A stretch of 64,000 nucleotides of DNA, from positions 100,180 to 164,179 of the forward strand of contig JAERTJ010000086.1 of NCBI GenBank assembly GCA_016844945.1, in the 5' to 3' direction. The translations under genes and the position numbers were made by a program. Shown one piece after another: positions 43,341 to 51,773 of the stretch; within the stretch, counting starts at the first letter, position 1, and each line of letters opens with the position of its first letter. The stretch is from Fidelibacterota bacterium (lineage in GTDB: Bacteria; Fidelibacterota; UBA8477; JABMPR01). The notes under the pieces were generated by a model, which saw only the letters and a list, made by a program, of their open reading frames with translations, ran no database searches and was not told the DNA's origin.

Positions 43341-45413
43341 TTAAGATTTGAATTTAGTGATGCTCAGAAGGATATCGATTTCGAATGATTCCCCTGGGTT
43401 AAGATTTAACTGCCAGTGTGGCAATAAAGCTGATGCTTGATAGACGCGTTCGAATCCTGCTTCAGACATTGAAATGGTCTCAATGGGTGAGCGCCATAAC
43501 TGGCTACTCTCTGAGAACTGAAGATTGATTTTAAAGTTATCCCACTCATTGACCAAGCTCACGTCCTCAATATCCGGGTCATCACCCTGGGAATTAAGGC
43601 TGCCGCTGTTCACGCCATTCAGTAGATAGTATCGGTCAGGTGAATTACCACCTAACAAGCCAAAATTGAATTCCAGTCCATAGCTTTGATTTACCGTTGA
43701 TTCGCCGGCGTTTTCAACACTCACTTTTATTGCTAATTGATTGTCATGCAATTCAACGGTTTTATGAATATTCAATGTGGCAGATTCGCTGACAGCCTGA
43801 CTTTGGATAGACACACCTGCTTCGTCTTGAGCCACACGGCTTGATTTGCTTGTAAAATTTTCTTCCAGGGTACCTCGATAGTGAGCATCCTGGGTTTGAT
43901 CTGCTGAGAAAATGTGATCTATGAGACCATGACGTCTATATTGATCAACAAATAACTTATCCTGAAGTCCATCTTCTTTGGTTAAGACGATATCATGAAT
44001 GGATCCACCGGAAGCCTGGTTCTGGCTGGCATGAGCAAGCTTTTCGTGGTAGTGTTCGGAGTAACGCTGGACGTAATTTGTAACATTAAAATTTGAGGGT
44101 AGCCAGTCAATTTCTCGGATATGCCCCTGATCGGCAGATAGAAATACCTGCACATTATTACTCCTAAGCCTGTACTCACTTATCCCATCGCTATCCAGAT
44201 CAGTCAGACCAGGAAAAACACCACCTGCTTCTACAAATGCTTCTTCAGCTTTGAGGAGGTGCTCATAGATTGCGTGTCTCAAATGAGGTAGATAGAGTCC
44301 ACCAAATACGCCATGCCAATATGCACAATTGCACTGGGCTCTATACAAGTCGTCTCGAAGCGACTCAGGTATTCCACCTTTGCTCTCGAGTTGATGGAGA
44401 TTTATGGAGAGAAATTGTACACGCTTCTGCATCCAATTGGATTCTGGATACTTGGTAAAAAAGTTGCGCCACATCCCGCCTTTGATAAAGGGGCGACTTT
44501 GCTCTCCTTTTCCCTGTGAATTTAGATCGTGGACCAGGTGATCCATCTGTCGTCCCAGATTCGTAGGAAGTGTCCACTGGGACATTTCAAAATATGAAGA
44601 AGTGGGGAGATAGACCAGGTCTCTGGGAGCGTGACTCTCATGATATTGCTTAAATGTCGTGGTGCTCAACCAGTCCTGGTTCTCAGTTAATAGTGTAAAA
44701 AATCTTTCCAGCCATTTTTGGCCGTATACAGTTTCCCAGGTTCCTGGCCAGATTCCAAACTTTTCACCATCATCAGCCATGACAATCAGGTTGTCAGCAG
44801 AATCAGTTGCATAACTTCTGAGGATATCTATGGCTTGTTGTGGGTCCTCAAAGGGCATGGCATAGCGCATTTTCTGAGATATGGGAAAAACGCTAAGAAC
44901 TTTACCTTCCTGCTCAGTGTTGTAATATCCTCCCAAATCATTGGGGTCGACACCTGATGTGAGGAAGTGATAATCATCAACAACCATATAGTCTATATCA
45001 GATTTACTGAGGCTCTGTGCCAGATGGGGTTCCCAAACACGCTCAGTGAGCCAGTTCCCCTTGACTTCATACCCCAAACGATCCTTTGCCCAGGCATTCA
45101 TTTTCTGAATTTGCCCGACACGATCTGCCTCAGGAATCATGGCAAGAATGGGTTCATAGAACCCACCACCAATGACCTCAATATTGCCTCTTTCAACCAG
45201 TTTCTTAAACAGGTCAAGGACATCAGGTCGATGGATTTCCAGCCATTCAATCAAAGATCCACTAAAGTGAAATGCCATGCTGATATGAGGAAACTTGTCT
45301 AATACCTGAAGAAATGGTAAATAGGACTTGTCACATGCATGATGAAAGACATCATCAAAATTGCCAACAGGCTGGTGGTTATGAATTCCAAAAATGAACT
45401 GGACTTTTTTCAT
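43341..45413 (-). CDS. GH57 4-alpha-glucanotransferase
   Basis: 690 residues from ATG 45413. It matches the Thermococcus litoralis-type enzyme: start VQFIFGIHNHQPVGNFDDVF (GH57 region 1), FYEPILAMIPEADR, WLTERVWEP with the nucleophile Glu124, VMADDGEKFG with acid/base Asp214 (the T. litoralis enzyme uses Glu123 and Asp214), and C-terminal domains of the DUF1925/1926 type. It transfers maltooligosyl units between glucans and is cytoplasmic. A GTG at 45437 is in frame but would add eight unconserved residues. It precedes glgP by 13 bases and is separated from gap by a terminator. Alpha-amylase activity is the alternative assignment in this family. Confidence 0.9.
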   Translation of the reverse strand: MKKVQFIFGIHNHQPVGNFDDVFHHACDKSYLPFLQVLDKFPHISMAFHFSGSLIEWLEIHRPDVLDLFKKLVERGNIEVIGGGFYEPILAMIPEADRVGQIQKMNAWAKDRLGYEVKGNWLTERVWEPHLAQSLSKSDIDYMVVDDYHFLTSGVDPNDLGGYYNTEQEGKVLSVFPISQKMRYAMPFEDPQQAIDILRSYATDSADNLIVMADDGEKFGIWPGTWETVYGQKWLERFFTLLTENQDWLSTTTFKQYHESHAPRDLVYLPTSSYFEMSQWTLPTNLGRQMDHLVHDLNSQGKGEQSRPFIKGGMWRNFFTKYPESNWMQKRVQFLSINLHQLESKGGIPESLRDDLYRAQCNCAYWHGVFGGLYLPHLRHAIYEHLLKAEEAFVEAGGVFPGLTDLDSDGISEYRLRSNNVQVFLSADQGHIREIDWLPSNFNVTNYVQRYSEHYHEKLAHASQNQASGGSIHDIVLTKEDGLQDKLFVDQYRRHGLIDHIFSADQTQDAHYRGTLEENFTSKSSRVAQDEAGVSIQSQAVSESATLNIHKTVELHDNQLAIKVSVENAGESTVNQSYGLEFNFGLLGGNSPDRYYLLNGVNSGSLNSQGDDPDIEDVSLVNEWDNFKINLQFSESSQLWRSPIETISMSEAGFERVYQASALLPHWQLNLNPGESFEIDILLSITKFKS

Positions 45414-45467
45414 TATTCGAGGTTCCGGATTATGCACGGGTTTAAACGTAAAGTTCTAATAGACAAC

Positions 45468-45495
45468 AGAGCCGACTGCATTCACAGCCGGCTCT
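45468..45495 (-). terminator. Hairpin terminator after gap
   Basis: AGAGCCGACTG (45468-45478), 6-base loop, CAGCCGGCTCT (45485-45495), an 11-bp stem with one G-U pair, 22 bases downstream of the gap stop. The T-run on the minus strand is weak (TTGTCTATT), so it could also be a processing or pausing hairpin before the GH57 gene. Confidence 0.65.
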
Positions 45496-45516
45496 ATTTA
45501 TCAACAAAGGGTTATT

Positions 45517-46518
45517 TTACATACCCTTGAACAAATTGATCAGGTCAACAACGCGGTTGGAATAGCCCCATTCGTTGTCATACCAGTTCAGTGTCTTGAC
45601 GATACGGTTTCCAACAACTCGAGTATATGATGCATCATAAATTGAGGAGTATGGATTTCCGATGATATCAGAGGAAACAAGGTGATTCTCGTTATACTCT
45701 AAGACATTCTTCAGACGATCGGTTGCTGTGGCTTCGCGAACAGCGGCATTGATATCTTCAACACTGACATTGCGATTAACTTCAACAATCAAATCAACAA
45801 CAGAACCATCAGCGACAGGTACACGAGCAGCGATACCATCCAGTTTTCCCTTGAGTTCAGGAAGAACTTTTCCAACGGCGCGGGCTGCACCTGTTGTGGT
45901 TGGAATGATGTTCTCTGCAGCAGCACGGCTACGACGCCAGTCTGAGTGAGGTACATCCGCCAGACGCTGGTCATTTGTATATGCATGTGTGGTTGTCATA
46001 ACACCTTCAACGATACCAAATGCATCATTGAGAACCTTGGCCATTGGAGCCAGACAGTTTGTTGTACAACTGGCGTTGGAAACAATACGATGTTCTGGTT
46101 TCAGACCATCCTCGTTTACACCAAGTACAACGGTGTAATCTACATCATCCTTAGAAGGAACGGTGAGAATCACACGTTTGGCGCCAGCATCTAAATGAGC
46201 AGTCAATGCTTCTTTAGTTCTGAAAACACCTGTTGCTTCAATAACAACATCGATGTCAAGGTCAGCCCAGGGTAAATCACCAGGGTTGCGTTCACTCAAC
46301 ATTTTAACAGTATCATTTGAGGTATGGAGAACATCACCTTCAAAACGAACGTTCTTATCTCCAAATCCACCCATGACAGTATCATATTTCAGTAGATAGC
46401 CAAGCGCTTCATGATCGAACAGATCATTGATAGCTACGACATTGATATCGTCACGTTTATCTAAAATACGGAATACGGAACGACCGATACGCCCGAATCC
46501 ATTAATGGCTACTCTCAT
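45517..46518 (-). CDS. gap: Glyceraldehyde-3-phosphate dehydrogenase, type I
   Basis: 333 residues. Rossmann motif NGFGRIGRSVFR, NDLFD (Asp32, NAD preference), catalytic Cys151 in SNASCTTNCLAP, His178 in TTTHAYTNDQ, RRSRAAAENIIPTTTGAA, and the C-terminal NWYDNEWGYSNRVVDL. It oxidises glyceraldehyde 3-phosphate to 1,3-bisphosphoglycerate. Its start lies inside the last codons of the upstream paralogue (4-base overlap, ATGA type), so the two are translated together. No pgk or tpiA is in the window. Confidence 0.97.
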   Translation of the reverse strand: MRVAINGFGRIGRSVFRILDKRDDINVVAINDLFDHEALGYLLKYDTVMGGFGDKNVRFEGDVLHTSNDTVKMLSERNPGDLPWADLDIDVVIEATGVFRTKEALTAHLDAGAKRVILTVPSKDDVDYTVVLGVNEDGLKPEHRIVSNASCTTNCLAPMAKVLNDAFGIVEGVMTTTHAYTNDQRLADVPHSDWRRSRAAAENIIPTTTGAARAVGKVLPELKGKLDGIAARVPVADGSVVDLIVEVNRNVSVEDINAAVREATATDRLKNVLEYNENHLVSSDIIGNPYSSIYDASYTRVVGNRIVKTLNWYDNEWGYSNRVVDLINLFKGM

Positions 46519-47534
46519 GCAGCACCTCCTTCCACCCCGAGCTTAGCATAAGCAAGGGCTAGATCTACCAATCTCCCGGCCTGGCCGAGACTATTATCAT
46601 ACCAGCTAAGGGTTTTAACCATGCGTTTGCTTGATTTCATCGTACCCTTGGTGTCAAAAAGTAGAGAATGTGCGTTTCCAATAACATCACTTGAAACGAT
46701 TGGATCTTCTGTTACTTCAATATATCCTGCTAATGCACCACCAGCAGCCTTGCGCATGGCTTCATTAACTTCTTCGATTGTGGAGTCACCTTTGGTAAGC
46801 ACGCAGGTCAAATCGAGGAGTGATCCCATAGGAACAGGTACATTCAGGGCTGAACCTTCGATTTTGCCTTCAAAGCGAGGTAGGATCTGTTCCATCCAGT
46901 ATGGACTGATATTGACATTTGGAATGATGTTTTCTGCGGCAGAACGACTACGTCTAAAATCTGCTGCGGCAGTATCACGTAGGGGTTGATCACTGGTATA
47001 TGCATGGATAGTGGTCATCATGGCGTGTTCCACACCAAAAGCCTTATCCAGTGTATCCAGCATCATGGCCAACGCGTTGGTCGTGGCAGATGCAGCGGAA
47101 ACAATTTTATCACTGGCTTCCATGGTGTCTTCATTGACACCCATGACAATCACGCGATCAATATTATCCTGTGGCAATGAACCAAGGATCACACGTTTTG
47201 CACCAGAATTCAAGTGTGCCTGCAGGGCTTCACGTGTGCGATATTTGTGGGTTGAATCAATAACAACATCCACATCAAAAGCATCCCAGGGAACATCTTT
47301 TGGCTCAACACCATGTATCAGGCGAGCTTTCTGATCACCAACGACCAGGAAGTTTCCTTCCAGGCTGGCATCAACTGGATCTCGTCCATCTGTTTTTAGC
47401 AAGTAGTGCAGAATATCGGTGCGACCGATATCGCTAATTGCAACAACTTCCATTTCAGGCTGGTTAAGGCTTAAGCGGTAGACATCTCTACCAATCTCAC
47501 CAAATCCCATCAGCCCGATTCTAATCTTACTCAT
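46515..47534 (-). CDS. GAPDH-like protein lacking the catalytic cysteine
   Basis: 339 residues from ATG 47534. The full GAPDH fold is readable: GFGEIGRDVYR nucleotide loop, VVIDSTHKYRTREAL, GAKRVILGS, IHAYTSDQPLRDT (His177), RRSRSAAENIIPN, NVPVPMGSLLDLT, LSWYDNSLGQAGRLVDLA. But the catalytic motif SNASCTTNC is SAASATTNA: the nucleophile position is Ala150 (codon 47085-47087) and the second Cys is Ala154. It cannot perform the normal thioacyl chemistry. The intact frame and coupling to gap argue against decay; it may be a regulatory or structural partner. GGAGG stands 8 bases before ATG 47534, preferred to ATG 47549. A TrmB regulator gene is upstream. Confidence 0.9.
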   Translation of the reverse strand: MSKIRIGLMGFGEIGRDVYRLSLNQPEMEVVAISDIGRTDILHYLLKTDGRDPVDASLEGNFLVVGDQKARLIHGVEPKDVPWDAFDVDVVIDSTHKYRTREALQAHLNSGAKRVILGSLPQDNIDRVIVMGVNEDTMEASDKIVSAASATTNALAMMLDTLDKAFGVEHAMMTTIHAYTSDQPLRDTAAADFRRSRSAAENIIPNVNISPYWMEQILPRFEGKIEGSALNVPVPMGSLLDLTCVLTKGDSTIEEVNEAMRKAAGGALAGYIEVTEDPIVSSDVIGNAHSLLFDTKGTMKSSKRMVKTLSWYDNSLGQAGRLVDLALAYAKLGVEGGAA

Positions 47535-47542
47535 AGAATGTG

Positions 47543-47547
47543 CCTCC
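47543..47547 (-). promoter_or_regulatory. Ribosome-binding site for the GAPDH-like gene
   Basis: GGAGG, 8 bases before ATG 47534. It lies just inside the alternative ATG at 47549, which has no comparable site, so the shorter start is favoured. Confidence 0.7.
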
Positions 47548-47605
47548 ATTTCGATCCCGTTTGTGGGGGGAACGATTGTTTAAAGGTTAGATAAATATTC
47601 AAAGG

Positions 47606-48439
47606 TCATTTCTTCTTAAAGTGAATAACAGCTTCATGATCTTCACTGAGAAGATCATCCAGATTATGGATTTCACCATGGAGCATTTCCGCGATGACAG
47701 CACCTAAGTCAAGATCATAGCGCTGTCCAAATAGGGTTAAATCAAGAATTATATAATTTAGGGCGATAGCTACAATGGCAGAATTTCTGGTCCAGGCTAC
47801 CTTGTTGGTGGGCATCATTTCAACACCGCCCAATAGTGCGGAATCATGATCAACAACCAATAAGATTTTACTACTCCAAACATCTTCAAGCCGTTGGCTA
47901 TCCAGGTTGTAGGCAAACACTGTCCCAATATCAGTCGGTACATCGCAGAACGAGAATATGACAATATCAACACCGCGCTTCTCTGCGTCCATGAGATCGG
48001 TGTACAATTTTTGGTACTCTGTCAGCCAGATGGATAGATAAATGGATTTGTCAGCATTTTTGATCATGTGCCTGGCGCGATCAATCATGCTGTCATATCC
48101 GCGGATATTCCAGAGATCACCAACTTCAAGGTCTGTATTCACATTTTTCAAGGAATCCTTGAGTGTGTCGAGGTTGGTGGTAAAGTTGGTTTCCAGAACG
48201 TTGAATAAATGATCTGGTGGTAGTGGTATATAGCGTGTTGGATTAGAGTCCACACAACTGACCATTCCTGTACTTTCCAGACGCTTCAGAATTTCATAAA
48301 TTGCTGAACGAGGAATCCCTGATTTTCCACTGATTTCATATCCTGTAGCTGGATTATTTTGCAATAAGCTAAGGTAAGTTTTAGCCTCGTTGGATGTGAA
48401 TCCGAATGATTTGAGAGCGGGGAGTAGCTTTTCGTTCAT
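47606..48439 (-). CDS. TrmB-family transcriptional regulator
   Basis: 277 residues. The N-terminal winged helix LKSFGFTSNEAKTYLSLLQNNPATGYEISGKSGIPRSAIYEILKRLESTGMV (about 8-62) and a coiled linker precede a TrmB-type effector domain (IRGYDSMIDRARHMIKNADKSIYLSIW ... GVDIVIFSF ... ILLVVDHDSALLGGVE). TrmB proteins sense sugars in archaea and control maltodextrin uptake, glycolysis and gluconeogenesis; bacterial members are less known. Being the first gene before the GAPDH pair and near GH57 and glgP, it probably regulates this central-carbon block. Two inverted repeats precede its start. Confidence 0.87.
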   Translation of the reverse strand: MNEKLLPALKSFGFTSNEAKTYLSLLQNNPATGYEISGKSGIPRSAIYEILKRLESTGMVSCVDSNPTRYIPLPPDHLFNVLETNFTTNLDTLKDSLKNVNTDLEVGDLWNIRGYDSMIDRARHMIKNADKSIYLSIWLTEYQKLYTDLMDAEKRGVDIVIFSFCDVPTDIGTVFAYNLDSQRLEDVWSSKILLVVDHDSALLGGVEMMPTNKVAWTRNSAIVAIALNYIILDLTLFGQRYDLDLGAVIAEMLHGEIHNLDDLLSEDHEAVIHFKKK

Positions 48440-48458
48440 TAGCGTGTCTCATTCCTTA

Positions 48459-48482
48459 GTTACGTCCTAATATATTCGTAAC
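48459..48482. promoter_or_regulatory. GTTACG-N12-CGTAAC inverted repeat upstream of the TrmB gene
   Basis: GTTACG (48459-48464) and CGTAAC (48477-48482) are separated by 12 bases and start 20 bases before the TrmB-family ATG (48439). The half-site spacing of about 18 bases centre to centre suits a dimeric regulator. Autoregulation is inference. Confidence 0.45.
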
Positions 48483-48499
48483 ATAAGGCAGGCATAGTA

Positions 48500-48519
48500 T
48501 TTTTTAACCGGTTAAAAAA
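48500..48519. promoter_or_regulatory. 20-base perfect palindrome in the TrmB/MMPL divergent spacer
   Basis: TTTTTTAACCGGTTAAAAAA is perfectly self-complementary. It stands 61 bases from the TrmB-family start and 69 bases from the MMPL start, so a bound protein could control both. A terminator is unlikely because both flanking genes read away from it. Confidence 0.6.
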
Positions 48520-48587
48520 ATTCTTCAAATGCAGCAGCCAATTCCTTTTCCTTTCATAGCTGTAGGGCTTGCAATACATTTCTTGCC

Positions 48588-50861
48588 ATGAAAAAATTGA
48601 TCTACCTTATCACCCACTTCCCCAAGACAATAATATTACTTAATCTGCTCGTTATTGCTCTATTAGCCCTACCCATATATAGGATAAACATTAATCCAGA
48701 TTTACAGGCTCTCATTCCTGCTGATGACCCGGATGTCATACGCATGGAGGAATTGGAAGAAGAATTCGGTGGATTAGATGTTATCCTCATCAGCTTTCAT
48801 ACTGAGGATGTCTTTGCCCCGGAAGCTCTAAAGGTGATCGATGACCTGACCTATGAGTTGGAGGGATTGCCCCACCTGGATCAAGTCATAAGCCTGACCA
48901 ACTATGAAGCTACGCTCAGTGATGAAGAGTCCATGACTGTGGATACCTTCATCCAGGAGTTTCCTCAGACTCAGGCAGAGAGTGATTCAATTGCAGTAGC
49001 AGCAAATTCAGATCCCATGTTAGGTCGGTTACTGGTATCAGCAAATAGGACCTATACGGCTCTTATGATCTTTAGTGATGTGGATGCAGACGAAGTATCC
49101 ACTGTTGATACCTTGCATGCAATTCTACGCCCCTATCAGGAGCAGGGGTATGATTTGAAGCTGGGTGGCATGCCTGTCATCAGGTCTCAGATCTCTGAAG
49201 ATATAGGACACGATACAACCACATTTATCCCGGCTGGAATGGTTCTCATCGCTTTGTTGCTCTACTTTAGTTTCCGCTCTCGCCGTGGCGTAATATTACC
49301 GCTCCTGGTGGTTCTGCTATCCATTTTAGGGACTTTAGGTCTTATGGCATGGATGGGGCTCATGTTATCAGTCATCTCCAGTATCATGCCGATCATGCTA
49401 ATCGCTGTGGCCAGTGCCTATGGTATACACATTATCACCCGCTACTTTGAAGATTGTGCCAGCATGGATGAATCCGCAGATAGTAAGGCAGTGGTAGCCA
49501 GTGTAATCGAACATATGCTGCGTCCCCTTTTCCTGGCTGGATTAACTACGGTTATTGGTTTCATGTCATTGCTTTCCCACATTTTACCCGCATCCAGAGA
49601 AGTCGGGGTACTCACTGCCTTTGGTGTAGCATTGGCGTTTGGGTTATCTATCACATTTATTCCTGCTGTGCTCGTCCTTTCTCATAAACCCAGCCTTATC
49701 CGACAGAGTAAAAACACAACCAATAGATTACTTTCTAGAATTCTCGTCTGGGTTGGGCGTCTGGTGTTCAACAGAAGAGGGGTCATCATTGTCGGTTTTG
49801 TGGTGCTCACCATTGTATCTGCTATCGGTATTCCTTCCGTGGAGCTGGATAGCAATCCCCTTAATTACTATGGACCAGAATCCTCTGTCCGAGTTATTAA
49901 CAACATCATTGACGAGCATTTTGGTGGTAGTACGACTATGTCAATTGTTCTGGAAGGTGATATCAAATCACCAGAAGTTCTTAATCAAATTGATCAGATC
50001 CAAAATTTTCTTGAAGGACGTGAGGGTGTTGGCTATACACTGGCGATCACAGATTTTATCAAACTAATGAACCAGTCCATGAATGGTGGGGATCCAGATT
50101 ATTACACCATACCTGACACCCGTGAGCTGGTCTCACAATATCTCCTACTCTATTCCTGGGAGTCCAGTGATGGTTATCTGGATACCTATGTGGATTATGA
50201 TTACCGGAATGCTCAAGTTGTGGTTCGATTGAATACCATGGATGTTTATTACATGGTAGATCTACAGAAAGAGTTGGATAACTACCTCGATGAAAATATC
50301 CATGTGGACAATCAGCCTAAAAGTGAAGGCTATGCCGTCCTGTTAGGAAATTTGATGCCAATGATGGTCAAAGGTCAAATTCGGAGTCTGGTACTATCGG
50401 TCTTTCTGGCTGCTCTGGTCACAGGTCTTGTTTTTAGATCTTTTTCTGCGGCGCTAATCAGCGCAATGCCTCTTGCTTTCGCTATCGCCGGGGTATTTGG
50501 TTTAATGGGATACATGTCTATTTATTTGAATACAGCCACCTCAATGCTCAGTTCCATCATGATTGGAATTGGTATCGATTATACCCTTCACTTCCTGTTC
50601 AGATTCAGGACTGAAATTCGCAGGGGGTTATGCGATGAGGAAGCCATCGTAACAACCCTGAGCACCACGGGACAGGGTATCATCATTAATGGTTTCTCCG
50701 TTATCGTAGGATTTGCTGTGTGCATGTTATCCACGTTTATTCCGATCTACTTTTTTGGTTGGCTGATTGCCGTATCCATATTTATGTGTTTGATTGCTGC
50801 ATTGACGCTGCTCCCCCTCGTCATTGTCCTCACCCGCCCCAAATTCATTTATAATAGATAG
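48588..50861 (+). CDS. MMPL/RND-family transporter (HpnN-like)
   Basis: 757 residues. Twelve membrane helices in two repeats, each with one span, a large periplasmic loop (LDVILISFHTEDVFAPEALK; TTMSIVLEGDIKSPEVL) and five spans. The MMPL signatures are IMPIMLIAVASAYGIHIITRYFED and MLSSIMIGIGIDYTLHFLFRFR. MMPL/HpnN proteins move lipids or hydrophobic compounds to the outer layers of the envelope. It stands alone, divergent from the TrmB gene and 282 bases before the TetR gene; it resembles the second MMPL protein at 51770, so they may be old paralogues. Confidence 0.88.
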   Translation: MKKLIYLITHFPKTIILLNLLVIALLALPIYRININPDLQALIPADDPDVIRMEELEEEFGGLDVILISFHTEDVFAPEALKVIDDLTYELEGLPHLDQVISLTNYEATLSDEESMTVDTFIQEFPQTQAESDSIAVAANSDPMLGRLLVSANRTYTALMIFSDVDADEVSTVDTLHAILRPYQEQGYDLKLGGMPVIRSQISEDIGHDTTTFIPAGMVLIALLLYFSFRSRRGVILPLLVVLLSILGTLGLMAWMGLMLSVISSIMPIMLIAVASAYGIHIITRYFEDCASMDESADSKAVVASVIEHMLRPLFLAGLTTVIGFMSLLSHILPASREVGVLTAFGVALAFGLSITFIPAVLVLSHKPSLIRQSKNTTNRLLSRILVWVGRLVFNRRGVIIVGFVVLTIVSAIGIPSVELDSNPLNYYGPESSVRVINNIIDEHFGGSTTMSIVLEGDIKSPEVLNQIDQIQNFLEGREGVGYTLAITDFIKLMNQSMNGGDPDYYTIPDTRELVSQYLLLYSWESSDGYLDTYVDYDYRNAQVVVRLNTMDVYYMVDLQKELDNYLDENIHVDNQPKSEGYAVLLGNLMPMMVKGQIRSLVLSVFLAALVTGLVFRSFSAALISAMPLAFAIAGVFGLMGYMSIYLNTATSMLSSIMIGIGIDYTLHFLFRFRTEIRRGLCDEEAIVTTLSTTGQGIIINGFSVIVGFAVCMLSTFIPIYFFGWLIAVSIFMCLIAALTLLPLVIVLTRPKFIYNR

Positions 50862-51143
50862 AATTCTTTAGCTACAGGCTGGAGTAACCTAAACCTTGCG
50901 CAGGATTGAAACCTTCTCAAGGCTTCACCACAAGATGTTTGGCATGGAGGCTAAGCCTTCCTGCTGTACCTAACCTGGCCAGTGTAGGTGAATCGAAGCC
51001 TATGATCCGGTATTTGGACATTTCGATGAACTCGATGTTCGGGGGAGAATGAACCAAGCATTGGTTGAGGTTCCTCGAAATCAAAAACTGGCTGGCAAAG
51101 TTTTTCTTGATTGGGGGAGTAAATTTTCCTAGATTGGAAACGT
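50862..51143. other. Intergenic stretch with degenerate repeats before the TetR gene
   Basis: 282 bases. A degenerate palindromic repeat occupies 50892-50925; the middle (about 50940-51100) has no convincing coding sequence on either strand and reads like an eroded dispersed repeat. The TetR operator candidate begins at 51135. I see no RNA gene. Confidence 0.4.
50892..50925. repeat. Palindromic intergenic repeat, copy 2 (degenerate)
   Basis: AACCTTGCGCAGG, ATTGAA, ACCTTCTCAAGGCTT: the same plan as the element at 40140-40172 with several mismatches in the stem. It begins 31 bases after the MMPL stop, again at the 3' end of a plus-strand gene. Confidence 0.5.
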
Positions 51144-51164
51144 ATGAAACAGAAAACGTTTCCA
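51135..51164. promoter_or_regulatory. Inverted repeat overlapping the TetR start codon, candidate operator
   Basis: TGGAAACGT (51135-51143) and ACGTTTCCA (51156-51164) are perfect 9-base inverted half-sites separated by 12 bases. The left half ends right at the ATG and the right half lies in codons 5-7. TetR regulators commonly bind such palindromes to repress their own operon. Confidence 0.6.
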
Positions 51165-51773
51165 TCGACCCCTGACACAACTACCCCTGAAGGTCCTATT
51201 CTGGAGCACGGTCTTGATATGATATTCCGGGAAGGAGTTCGCGGTTTTACTGTGGAATCTCTCGCCAAAGATCTTGCCATGAGCAAGAAGACAATCTACA
51301 AATTCTTTCCCACCAAAGAGATTCTCATACAAACCATTTTTCAATACATCACTACTGTCATTGCCAAAAAATTTCAAAAGATCCATAAACTGGAAATCAA
51401 CCCATTGGATAAATTTGACACGGCGATCAATGAAATCGTGAAGACATTGAACCGTGTATCCATAGCCAAAATCAGCGAGCTTAAGGTGAGATATCCGCAG
51501 GTCTGGAGAGAAATAGAAGCCTTTAGACTTGCCCGGAGAGATGATTTTCTAACCATTTTCAAAGAAGCTCAACGACAGGGATATGTCCGGGATGAAATAG
51601 ATCTTGAACTTACTTCCCTCATCTTTATGCAGATCATAAATGATGTTTTCCAACCTGAATTTTTTATACAACATCAGATTGGACTCAAAGAAACCCTGCT
51701 GGCCTATAAAAATATTTTTTTACGGGGGATCATCACTGAAAAGGGTCTAAAACACATAGAGGATAAAATATGA
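51144..51773 (+). CDS. TetR/AcrR-family transcriptional repressor
   Basis: 209 residues. The helix-turn-helix is in the N-terminal third: LDMIFREGVRGFTVESLAKDLAMSKKTIYKFFPTKEILIQTIF (about 25-67), the standard TetR layout. The remaining helical domain binds an unknown ligand, probably a lipid or hydrophobic compound given its partner genes. The stop overlaps the second MMPL gene by 4 bases (ATGA), so repressor and exporter are coupled. The inverted repeat at 51135-51164 suggests self-repression. The first 20 residues (PSTPDTTTPEGP) are probably disordered; a later start at Met26 is possible but would cut into the first helix. Confidence 0.88.
   Translation: MKQKTFPSTPDTTTPEGPILEHGLDMIFREGVRGFTVESLAKDLAMSKKTIYKFFPTKEILIQTIFQYITTVIAKKFQKIHKLEINPLDKFDTAINEIVKTLNRVSIAKISELKVRYPQVWREIEAFRLARRDDFLTIFKEAQRQGYVRDEIDLELTSLIFMQIINDVFQPEFFIQHQIGLKETLLAYKNIFLRGIITEKGLKHIEDKI

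Noticed and set aside
45414..45437. GTG start at 45437 for the GH57 gene
   Set aside because: The conserved family N-terminus begins at ATG 45413, and that numbering puts the catalytic residues at Glu124 and Asp214, as in the characterised archaeal enzyme.
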